14,872 nt of DNA from Cellvibrio sp. (GTDB lineage: Bacteria > Pseudomonadota > Gammaproteobacteria > Pseudomonadales > Cellvibrionaceae): NCBI GenBank assembly GCA_021323495.1, contig JAJQJO010000090.1, positions 1-14,872 on the forward strand. The letters are read 5' to 3'. A model generated the notes under the pieces. It made no database searches. It saw only the letters and a list, made by a program, of their open reading frames with translations, and had not been told where the DNA came from. Of this stretch, positions 7,039 to 14,046 are shown in pieces. The translations under genes and the position numbers were made by a program. The stretch's first letter is position 1. The number at the start of each line of letters is the position of its first letter.

Positions 7039-8909
7039 TAGTTTTCTCCAAATACAGTTAAGTAAAATGCTAATTCTTCATTTAATGCGCGCTGGATATT
7101 TTGCGCCTGTCTGAAGCCGTGTCCTTCCTCTTCAAAGGTCACATATTTGGTCATTATGCCTTTTTTCTTTAATGCAGCGACCATGGCTTCTGCTTGTGTG
7201 GGTGGCACTACTTTATCTTGCAATCCCTGCAAGAAAATAACCGGGCAATTGAGTTGATGTATGTGATGAAGCGGCGAGCGCTGATGATATATTTTTTGCT
7301 GTGTGGGATATTCGCCCACTAAAGAATCCAGGTAATGTGCTTCAAATTTATGGGTGTCCCTGGCCAATGCTTCCAGATCGCCAATGCCATACAAACTGGC
7401 ACCTGCTTTAAATACATCGCTAAAAGTCAGCGCGGCGAGCACGGTATAACCGCCAGCACTGGAGCCGCGAATGGCAATCTTGTCGCGATCAACCAAACCC
7501 TGCGCAATTAAATAATCGACGCCACTGCATACATCGATTACATCGGTAATGCCCCAGTTGTTTTTTAATCGGTCGCGATATTGCCTGCCATAACCGGTGC
7601 TGCCGCGATAATTCACGTCCAGTACTGCAAAGCCGCGGCTGGTCCAGAATTGGATTTTTAGATTAAGTGAGCTTTCGGTTGCACCGGTTGGACCGCCGTG
7701 GCACATCACCAATAGCGGCGGTAATTTTTCACTTGTTTTTTTAACCTGAAGATTAGTTGGTGCGTAAAAAAAACCGTGGGCACTTTCGCCATCGCTAGTG
7801 GCAAATGCAATTGCATGTGGTGCGGCAATATAATCTTTATCGATCGTTGATGCGCTTTTGGTCAAAGCACGGAGCTCAGCGTTGGTATAGCGCCAGAGTT
7901 GCGCACTTTGCCCGGCGCTTGCCGCGATAAAATAACCTGCACCATTGCGGCAGTGGATGCTGGAGATATCGCGGAAGTCGCGCTCAATTATTGTCAGCTT
8001 CTTGTTGGGAATATTAATGACTCCCAATTGCCAAAATCCTTGTTGGCTAAAACAGCAAAGGATTTCATCGATAGATAAAAATCCGTAACAGCTCATCCCG
8101 AACACCCACTGCGGTGTGGCGACCTCGGCGTCCATAGGACAGACCGCATGCGCCTTGACTCCATCCCAGCGGTAGATATTCCACCAGTTGCTGCGATCCG
8201 AAACAAAAAATAATTCTCCCTCCGGAGACCACTGTGGCTGGAAAATGGATTCCTGTTCGTCACCCGCGATAACTGCGCTACCAATAATATCGCCAGGTTC
8301 ATTCAATTGTGCGAGTACACATTCGGTACCGTCCCATGGCATATTGGGATGGTTCCAGCGTAAAAAACCGAGCTGTTTGCCGTCAGGCGACACCCGCGGA
8401 TTGGAATAAAAATCAGCACCCTGTGCGAGGACACTAATCTTGTTGCTGTTTAATTCCAGCGCAACAATCGCACTGACGGGATTATGTGTATCTTGTGTGC
8501 AATCTTCACGTACGACGATTAAACGCGCGCGCGCATGGTCGTAACAAAAATCGGCGTAACGATAAGCGCCGTCCGGGGTGATCGACCGGGTTTCAGCATT
8601 AGTGAAATCGTGGTGATAAATACGTTGGTCGCTATCCAATACATAAAAAATCGCTTGCGCTGTTGCAAGATAGGGAGCACCACCGTATTCCTGCGCACGG
8701 GTGCGAATACTGTGCGGTGCGGGCAATAAATCTTTGCGCGTCCCGGCCGATTCACACACTAGCGCACTGCGCCCTTTTTCCTGGGGGCGAGCTTCCAGCC
8801 AGTATATGCAGTCACCCACTGCTTGCGGTTCGCTGATGCGTACACCCTGTGTAGTGAGTAATTCAGCGGTAATGGGCGATGGCCAGTGGCCATAAGGAAT
8901 GTGGGTCAT
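7038..8909 (-). CDS. S9 family serine peptidase (prolyl oligopeptidase / acylaminoacyl-peptidase type)
   Basis: Predicted cytosolic serine peptidase cleaving short or N-blocked peptides. The 623-residue product has an N-terminal beta-propeller-like region (about residues 20-380, with repeated VSPDG, WSPEGELFFVSDR-type blades). An alpha/beta hydrolase domain follows. The catalytic triad is visible: nucleophile S484 in GSSAGG, D565 in GLQDKVVPP, and H597 in EEGHGFR. The oxyanion-region motif CHGGPTGA and the NYRGSTGYGR stretch are typical of the S9C subgroup. No signal peptide is present. Exact substrate cannot be read from sequence. It precedes greB with a one-base overlap. Only a weak ribosome-binding site is visible before the ATG. 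Confidence 0.92.
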   Translation of the reverse strand: MTHIPYGHWPSPITAELLTTQGVRISEPQAVGDCIYWLEARPQEKGRSALVCESAGTRKDLLPAPHSIRTRAQEYGGAPYLATAQAIFYVLDSDQRIYHHDFTNAETRSITPDGAYRYADFCYDHARARLIVVREDCTQDTHNPVSAIVALELNSNKISVLAQGADFYSNPRVSPDGKQLGFLRWNHPNMPWDGTECVLAQLNEPGDIIGSAVIAGDEQESIFQPQWSPEGELFFVSDRSNWWNIYRWDGVKAHAVCPMDAEVATPQWVFGMSCYGFLSIDEILCCFSQQGFWQLGVINIPNKKLTIIERDFRDISSIHCRNGAGYFIAASAGQSAQLWRYTNAELRALTKSASTIDKDYIAAPHAIAFATSDGESAHGFFYAPTNLQVKKTSEKLPPLLVMCHGGPTGATESSLNLKIQFWTSRGFAVLDVNYRGSTGYGRQYRDRLKNNWGITDVIDVCSGVDYLIAQGLVDRDKIAIRGSSAGGYTVLAALTFSDVFKAGASLYGIGDLEALARDTHKFEAHYLDSLVGEYPTQQKIYHQRSPLHHIHQLNCPVIFLQGLQDKVVPPTQAEAMVAALKKKGIMTKYVTFEEEGHGFRQAQNIQRALNEELAFYLTVFGEN

Positions 8910-9051
8910 ATTCGGCTAAGCCTGTTTAATCGCAAATCAGGACGGTATTTTGCCTCTCATTGTAAAGCCGGGGCAAGGCAGGGTTTTTATTTGGCCGGCT
9001 TTCCGCTTTAATGCACCCCTCAAGCGGATTTATTTATGGATAGCTGTTGTT

Positions 9052-10317
9052 ATGGCTTTTACTTCCGAACAATTACGTACGCATCTCCCGTCTATCCCTT
9101 CATCAGCTGCTATCTGGTGGGTCGGATTTAGCGGTGGCCTGGATTCTACGGTATTGCTGCATGCGCTGGCGCAATTGCATTTGCCGGTGCAATTGCGCGC
9201 GCTGCATATTAATCACCAGATTTCACCTGCTGCTGATGCATGGCAAATGCAGTGCGCTAATTTTTGCGCAGGCTATTCGATTCCGTTCCACACCGAAAAA
9301 GTGCGCGTTGAAAATACCGGTAAAGGTATAGAAGACGCTGCGCGCGCGGTCCGTTATTCAGTATTTGAAAAAAATCTCGCCCACAATGATTATTTATTTA
9401 CCGCTCATCACGCTAACGATCAAGCTGAAACGTTATTGTTGCGTTTAATGCGCGGTACCGGCCCGCGCGGCCTGGCTGCCATGGCGGCAGTGCGCCCGTT
9501 GGGCGCTGGATTATTGGCGAGGCCGCTGTTGCATTTTACCCGCGCGGAATTGGAAGCTTATGCGCTGGTCCATCATCTCAGTTGGGTGGAAGACGAAAGT
9601 AATCTTGACGATGGCTATGACCGTAATTTTTTACGTAATCAGGTGATGCCGTTGTTGCATAGCCGCTGGCCGGAATTCAAACGCAAATGGCAGCAGACTG
9701 CAGAAATGTGCGCGCAGCAAGAAACCATCCTGGAAGAGATTGCATATCAGGATTTGACGCGCGCAGAACCTGCCATAGAGCGAGTTGGGCAAAGTATTGA
9801 TTTACACCGATTGCTGGATTTATCAACCGCGCGCCAGCAAAATTTGTTGCGCTATTGGTTGCGCCTGCTTGATCACACCACGCCTGAACAATTGCATTGG
9901 CAGCAGATCGAACAACAAATCGTTGCTGGCCGCAAGGATGCGCAAGCGCGCGTAACCTGGGGCAATGTTGCACTGCAAACTTATCGCCAGCGTTTGTATG
10001 CACTGCCTCTGCAATTGCCGCAAATGGAATTGCAATTTGAATTAAATACTGATGATGGAAAACCGCGCTTGAAAACGGACTTGCCTGATGTACGTATTGT
10101 TTATCGCGCAGGTGGCGAACGTTGCAAACCTGCAGGGCGGGCGCATTCTCAAACACTAAAAAAATTATTGCAGGAATACGAACTTGAACCCTGGTTGCGC
10201 GATAAAGTGCCGCTGGTATTGAGTGGCGATTGTGTGGTGGCGGTGGGAGATTTATGGGTTTGTGCGGGTTATGTTGCTGCTGAAAACGAAACCGGATACC
10301 GATTAATCTGGCGCTAA
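9052..10317 (+). CDS. tilS: tRNA(Ile)-lysidine synthase TilS
   Basis: Converts C34 of the CAU-anticodon tRNA-Ile to lysidine, so that it reads AUA as isoleucine; an essential ATP-dependent enzyme. The start at ATG 9052 gives 421 residues (E. coli has 432). The frame is open further upstream to 8950, but that extension is not conserved-looking. The PP-loop motif SGGLDST is at residues 27-33. Downstream are the family motifs HINHQ, GKGIEDAARAVRY, TAHHANDQAETLLLRLMRG and RNQVMPLL. The C-terminal TilS domain is present, with YRAGGERCKPAGR and LKKLLQEYELEPWLRDKVPL. A GGAT about 10 nt upstream may serve as a weak Shine-Dalgarno. It diverges from the S9 peptidase gene (142-bp gap) and ends at a strong hairpin. 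Confidence 0.97.
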   Translation: MAFTSEQLRTHLPSIPSSAAIWWVGFSGGLDSTVLLHALAQLHLPVQLRALHINHQISPAADAWQMQCANFCAGYSIPFHTEKVRVENTGKGIEDAARAVRYSVFEKNLAHNDYLFTAHHANDQAETLLLRLMRGTGPRGLAAMAAVRPLGAGLLARPLLHFTRAELEAYALVHHLSWVEDESNLDDGYDRNFLRNQVMPLLHSRWPEFKRKWQQTAEMCAQQETILEEIAYQDLTRAEPAIERVGQSIDLHRLLDLSTARQQNLLRYWLRLLDHTTPEQLHWQQIEQQIVAGRKDAQARVTWGNVALQTYRQRLYALPLQLPQMELQFELNTDDGKPRLKTDLPDVRIVYRAGGERCKPAGRAHSQTLKKLLQEYELEPWLRDKVPLVLSGDCVVAVGDLWVCAGYVAAENETGYRLIWR

Positions 10318-10347
10318 TAATCCCGGATCCAGCAAAACATCCGCGCT

Positions 10348-10379
10348 AAAAAAAACGGGATGCAATTGCATCCCGTTTT
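10348..10379. terminator. Bidirectional terminator between tilS and the FG-GAP gene
   Basis: A perfect palindrome with arms AAAACGGGATGCAA (10352-10365) and TTGCATCCCGTTTT (10366-10379). On the minus strand it is followed by eight T residues (10355-10348), an ideal U-tract for the lipoprotein gene ending at 10400. On the plus strand the stem ends in CCCGTTTTA, adequate for tilS. Confidence 0.88.
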
Positions 10380-10399
10380 ACTAATCTGTTTTTCGTTGA

Positions 10400-11107
10400 T
10401 CAATAGATATAAACCGCTCCGGCCGCTTCGGCAGAGTTGTCGTTTTGATCCAGCGGCCCCATGCTGCTAGCGGCTGAACTGGTGCTCGCACCGCTGGACG
10501 TTGCCGCATGACCACGGGCAGATTCGCGATGCGCGCCAACAGCGAGCGTTTTTCCATCCGCAGACAGATCGACATTTGTTCCGAAACGGTCGTCGCTGTC
10601 AGTATTGCTGGCTTTAACGTAGCTCTTTTGCGTCCAGACACTATTATCGCGCTTGAATACAAACACCGCGCCGGAACGTGTCGCGCTGGCATCACCCTGA
10701 TCGCCGTTAATGCCTTTGGCATTGCTGGGGTCACGGAATGAACCAACAGCGAGGATATTGCCGTCCTGCGATAGGCTGACATCATTGCCGAACTGACCAC
10801 CGCCTAACACCTGGATACTACCATCATTCGCCAAAGTGATGCCTTCATGCCGGGTGAGTGTTGATGGCTTGATAAACGCCTCTTGTGACCAACTGGTGCC
10901 CGACCTCTGGAACACATAGGTTGCACCCGTGTTTGCATAATCGATGGTCTGGCTTACGTCGCCATTGATGGTTGTTGTACTGCTTGCATCCCCAGGCGTA
11001 CCGACGACCAAGGTATTGCCATCACCGGACACATCGACGCTGGTACCGAATGCGGTATCGATTGAACACGTACGCTGCGCCATTGTTAACGGCCCCGCGT
11101 ACAGCAT
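10400..11107 (-). pseudogene. C-terminal FG-GAP repeat fragment, detached by a frameshift
   Basis: This frame continues the protein encoded by 11022-12659 after a frame change near 11051-11063. It holds the remainder of the fifth FG-GAP repeat (TAFGTSVDVSGDGNTLVVG), a sixth (QFGNDVSLSQDGNILAVGS) and a seventh (DRFGTNVDLSADGKTLAVGA). It finishes with GAVYIY and stops at 10400. The segment before the shared repeat (residues before about SIDTAFG) is just the other gene read out of frame. It has no signal peptide and no convincing ribosome-binding site, so it is unlikely to work alone. It is either the broken end of a pseudogene or the victim of a sequence error in a repetitive gene. Confidence 0.7.
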
Positions 11108-12659
11108 GTTTTCCAGCCTGCTTACATTCTGGTTCGATTACATAGCCTGATTCATTGAGGTAATAACAGGTGTTAATCGACTGGTCTCCATTCACACCCA
11201 GGGCATTGCTATCCTCACCTATGGCGCCAACGACCATAGTATTACCATCCGTTGACAGGGCAATACTGATACCAAAGGCATCTGAAGTCTGGGCATTTGA
11301 TGCTTTTACGTGCGCCTCTTCATCCCAGCCAGTTTCTTTCAGGCGGAACAGGTAAACCGCTCCTGAACCCGCTCCACCTTTATAGCTACTGCTATTGGAT
11401 GAGCTGCTGGTTTTACTTGAACTGGATTTACTTGTACTACTGCCGGAGGAGCGGCTGGAGGGATAAAACTCCAGGCATGCACTGACGGACGAGGTGTTGT
11501 CGGATGAGCTGATGTTACTGAAATTGAACACGCCACTGCGCCCGATAAAATCGCTTGTTGTCCCTACGGCAAGTGTTTTGCCGTCACCTGAAAGTGCTAT
11601 GGTTTCACCAAAGCGTAATTCAACCGGATCCTGGGCAAATGCATGTAGTGTTGAAAAAATAGGTTTTACATAAGCATCCTGGGTCCATGCGCTACCGGCG
11701 CGACTAAAAATATACACAGCGCCGACATCGAGGTTGCTCGCGGCAATGAAATCATCTGAAGGATTTATAGAAGAAGACGCATCAGAACTGCCGCGGTCAG
11801 TGATTTCATAGTTATCCTGATTGCAGTTGATACCGAAAGAAGGGCTGTCTTCCAACAGGGCAGATACCGCGAGGGTATTTCCATCATCCGACAAAGCTAC
11901 TTTGTAACCAAAGCGGTCATTAGGTAGTACGCGGTAGGGGTTTAAATTGGGTTGCTCAGTGTTGGAAGCCTTCAGGTAAGCTTGTTGTACCCAAATCCCG
12001 TTTTCTTTAATAAAGACATAAACCGCACCTGAATTGGTGCTGTCATTGTCTGTTTGTTCACCATTGATACCAACCGTTTTGCTATCTTCGGATGGTGCAC
12101 CCACCGCCAGGGTGGTGCCATCAGCCGAAAGCGCGACACTCCAGCCAAAAAAATCGCCGGACTCGGCATTAGAAGCTTTGATATAGCCAATGGCTTTGAT
12201 CATTTCGGTCGCGGTAAAGGTCAGGTCGGACTTGGCACAACCTTCTGCGTTACAGGCTTCAACGTAGTAATAATTGTTAACCCAATCGTGTACATGTACG
12301 CCTATTTCATCAGTTGCCTGGGTGCTGGTCAGATCACCACCAACCTGAACTACGCCGCCGGTAACAGCATCGTGTTTGTATAGCCTGTAAAAGGTTGCAC
12401 CTTCAACAGCGCTCCATTGAAAACCCAGTACTTTAGGGTTTTGTGCTTCCACTTTGACACTTGGCCAGATACCAGAGCCGTTGGCGGGTACAGACGCGGC
12501 ACTAAAGCTGCTGCGCAGGGATGAACTGGAAACTGAAGAGCTTGCCGAGGATTTATTGTCGCTGCCACCGCCGCAAGCGGCTAATAAAAAAGAGCCCGCC
12601 ATTAGTGAGAGGAGCAGGGTGGTGCGCTTTAACAGCGGTGAAAAACGATCGATATTCAT
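11022..12659 (-). CDS. Outer-membrane FG-GAP repeat lipoprotein, C-terminally truncated by frameshift
   Basis: The N-terminus is a lipoprotein signal with lipobox LAAC; the acylated cysteine is C29 and Gly follows, so outer-membrane sorting is predicted. A Ser-rich linker spans residues 37-56, then an FN3-like domain about 64-155. FG-GAP-type repeats follow with FG at 171-172, 250-251, 350-351 and 462-463; each combines KASN, FGxxVALSxDGNTLAVGA and GAVYVF motifs. A second Ser-rich linker at 401-425 is inserted within repeat 3-4. Such repeats fold as beta-propeller blades in integrin alpha chains. The last 12 or so residues (YRIRYQRRC...) are out-of-frame read-through before a TGA. Shine-Dalgarno AGGAA lies about 10 nt before the ATG. 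Ligand or function is unknown; surface adhesion or carbohydrate contact is only a guess. Confidence 0.85.
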   Translation of the reverse strand: MNIDRFSPLLKRTTLLLSLMAGSFLLAACGGGSDNKSSASSSVSSSSLRSSFSAASVPANGSGIWPSVKVEAQNPKVLGFQWSAVEGATFYRLYKHDAVTGGVVQVGGDLTSTQATDEIGVHVHDWVNNYYYVEACNAEGCAKSDLTFTATEMIKAIGYIKASNAESGDFFGWSVALSADGTTLAVGAPSEDSKTVGINGEQTDNDSTNSGAVYVFIKENGIWVQQAYLKASNTEQPNLNPYRVLPNDRFGYKVALSDDGNTLAVSALLEDSPSFGINCNQDNYEITDRGSSDASSSINPSDDFIAASNLDVGAVYIFSRAGSAWTQDAYVKPIFSTLHAFAQDPVELRFGETIALSGDGKTLAVGTTSDFIGRSGVFNFSNISSSDNTSSVSACLEFYPSSRSSGSSTSKSSSSKTSSSSNSSSYKGGAGSGAVYLFRLKETGWDEEAHVKASNAQTSDAFGISIALSTDGNTMVVGAIGEDSNALGVNGDQSINTCYYLNESGYVIEPECKQAGKHAVRGAVNNGAAYVFNRYRIRYQRRCVR

Positions 12660-12693
12660 TCAGCAAGTTCCTGAGGTTTAAAACTGGTCGGTG

Positions 12694-12722
12694 ATTCTGT
12701 GTGGCGCGGCGCTTGGTGTCAA
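12694..12722 (-). promoter_or_regulatory. Sigma-70 promoter of the FG-GAP lipoprotein gene
   Basis: On the minus strand a perfect -35 TTGACA (12722-12717) is followed by a 17-bp spacer and CAGAAT (12699-12694), a four-of-six -10. The predicted start near 12687 leaves a short leader of about 28 nt containing the AGGAA ribosome-binding site. This is the best promoter match in the window. Confidence 0.6.
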
Positions 12723-13038
12723 TCAAATCGCCAGCAATATTGGGGGATGGCCGAGGCTCTGGTGCCGTGCTCCCGCTCATACTGAAGTGGCTTAAAGACC
12801 CTCAAAGAGGACAATTGGTTCAGTGATTCAGGAAGAAGGTGGCAATTTAGTAGAAATAGCCGGAGGGTGTTGTAAACAATTGTGTAATCCGTTCTGTCTG
12901 GTACCAAGACCTGGATTAGATGGCGGAACATTGCCCACCTGGAAGATAGCGAATTGTCACTTACGGGTCTTGCGCTTGGCAATAAAGTAACAAAATGATT
13001 CCTGATGCTATCACCAGACCATTAAAAAATACTTTTGC
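12723..13038. other. Intergenic stretch with no recognised gene
   Basis: About 316 bp between the divergent lipoprotein promoter and the promoter of the next gene. A minus-strand open frame of 87 codons (12719-12982) crosses it but lacks a ribosome-binding site, has mixed low-complexity composition and runs into the promoter, so I do not call it. No tRNA-like or strong hairpin structure was seen. Confidence 0.5.
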
Positions 13039-13066
13039 TTGAACTGTCATAAATTGTGCGTAGACT
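13039..13066 (+). promoter_or_regulatory. Candidate sigma-70 promoter of the 13179-13562 gene
   Basis: TTGAAC (13039-13044), a 16-bp spacer and TAGACT (13061-13066) match consensus at four of six bases each. The spacer contains CTGTCAT, one half of a Pho-box type repeat, but the second half is not there. The predicted transcript would begin near 13073, at the left arm of the leader hairpin. Confidence 0.4.
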
Positions 13067-13072
13067 GCCGCC

Positions 13073-13112
13073 TCGCCGCAGCAGAGGGACTTTTTCCGGA
13101 GCTGAGCGGCGA
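13073..13112 (+). promoter_or_regulatory. Possible structured leader hairpin
   Basis: TCGCCGC (13073-13079) pairs with GCGGCGA (13106-13112). AGC/GCT extends the stem by 3 bp across a 2-nt bulge, and a GGA...TCC pairing is possible in the loop. It would sit at the very 5' end of the mRNA predicted from the adjacent promoter. No known riboswitch class is recognised. Confidence 0.3.
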
Positions 13113-13178
13113 ATAATCAACCAATGAATGATGCAGCATGTACGCATCACTCAAATAAAAAGCGCAGCGGACCCTTGT

Positions 13179-13562
13179 ATGTTGCTGAATCCTTTGTTTG
13201 TGGACACATCGTTAAATAACCGCCTCGGGCAAGAAGTCCATGTCGGTGTTTGTCACTCCCAATACCAAGGACGCGATTATGTATTTGTCGCCGCACCCAC
13301 CCAGCAGGCTTCCAGTTTTGTCGGTAAAAATGCCGAACCTTTTGCGTTTCAGTTACGCGAGAAGTTTGCGTTGGATGCCCGTCGTTTTGAGTTGGTTGAG
13401 GTGCGTGACACTGGGGAAGCAACGCGTTTGTTGCGCTGGCGTTTTGAATGGGTGGGCAACTCACCACTTTCGGCGCGGAACGAAGAAATAAATTCACCCG
13501 GCCTGCGCGCTACGCTGTTGCAGTTGATCGATCCTACCCAAGCTGTCGCCGCAACTGCCTGA
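13179..13562 (+). CDS. Hypothetical protein, unrecognised family
   Basis: I do not recognise this protein. From the ATG at 13179 it has 127 residues (MLLNPLFVDTSLNNRLG...). Tandem ATGs at 13128 and 13131 would add 16-17 residues that look random, and neither region has a strong Shine-Dalgarno, so the start is uncertain. The product is soluble and mixed in charge. It has an N-terminal beta-like part (EVHVGVCHSQYQGRDYVFVA), a central FQLREKFALDARRFELVEVRD segment, and an Arg/Trp-rich LLRWRFEWVGNSP stretch. It lacks membrane segments, signal peptide and cysteine clusters. It is a single gene with its own promoter and a weak hairpin after the stop. Confidence 0.65.
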   Translation: MLLNPLFVDTSLNNRLGQEVHVGVCHSQYQGRDYVFVAAPTQQASSFVGKNAEPFAFQLREKFALDARRFELVEVRDTGEATRLLRWRFEWVGNSPLSARNEEINSPGLRATLLQLIDPTQAVAATA

Positions 13563-13583
13563 TAGATTGCTGCAAAACCGAAT

Positions 13584-13608
13584 GCGGGCATTAGAGGTTT
13601 TTGCCCGC
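13584..13608 (+). terminator. Weak hairpin after the 13179-13562 gene
   Basis: GCGGGCA (13584-13590) pairs with TGCCCGC (13602-13608) around an 11-nt loop, and GCTTTATT follows on the plus strand. The 7-bp GC-rich stem 21 nt past the stop fits a weak intrinsic terminator, but the U-tract is poor. Confidence 0.35.
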
Positions 13609-13652
13609 GCTTTATTCCGCTGTTGATATCCTGGTTATTGTCTTTGTTATCG

Positions 13653-14030
13653 CTAGGTTATTGCCTTGTCTTTTTTACTATCACTGCGCCAAAACCACTG
13701 GCGTGGTGCCTGGGTCAATTTTTCAAGCTGTGTTTGTTTATGTTCTGCGTTGGTAAACCAATAATAATCATTGGTGCTTTTGGGTTTAAACCAGCCGCGT
13801 ACTTCCCCAATATATTCTACCGCCAGCTTCGGCATACCCAGTTTACGATCGGAATTAAAACTGTGGTTCCAATGCACCAACAAATCGCGCTTGGCGATCG
13901 CTATGGCAAGCTCTTCTGATTCTGTCTGGATAAGTTTGCTGGTGATAAAGCCAATCACTGGCTCGGGCGCATCACCCGAGTTCTCAAAAAAAATGTTCTC
14001 ACCTGAGAGTACAACTTTGTAATACGTCAT
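13653..14030 (-). CDS. Hypothetical protein in operon with the QEGLA-motif peptidase
   Basis: A 125-residue protein of unrecognised family, starting MTYYKVVLSGENIFFENSGD. It appears soluble, with a beta-rich N-terminus, a helical middle (SEELAIAIAKRDLLVHWNHSF) and a basic, aromatic end (FWRSDSKKDKAIT). The region GWFKPKSTNDYYWFTN is rich in Trp and Tyr. It begins 16 nt after the stop of the DUF1704 gene, so the two are very likely co-transcribed and perhaps functionally linked. Upstream sequence shows only a weak Shine-Dalgarno. Coding is supported by its length, codon use and tight spacing. Confidence 0.72.
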   Translation of the reverse strand: MTYYKVVLSGENIFFENSGDAPEPVIGFITSKLIQTESEELAIAIAKRDLLVHWNHSFNSDRKLGMPKLAVEYIGEVRGWFKPKSTNDYYWFTNAEHKQTQLEKLTQAPRQWFWRSDSKKDKAIT

Positions 14031-14046
14031 AATTTACAATCAAAAC

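Noticed and set aside
8950..9051. Upstream extension of tilS by 34 codons
   Set aside because: It starts at a TTG without a ribosome-binding site, and the ATG at 9052 gives the usual TilS N-terminus and length.
11374..11462. Ser-codon-rich tract as a possible microsatellite or phase-variable repeat
   Set aside because: The codons are mixed (AGC, AGT, TCC, TCA and others), so there is no nucleotide-level tandem unit; it is a protein-level linker typical of Cellvibrio relatives.
12719..12982. 87-codon minus-strand open frame
   Set aside because: No ribosome-binding site, no recognisable features, and it overlaps the strong promoter of the lipoprotein gene.
13045..13062. Possible Pho box (CTGTCAT followed by AAAT)
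   Set aside because: Only one of the two direct half-sites is present; the second position reads TGTGCGT and does not match.
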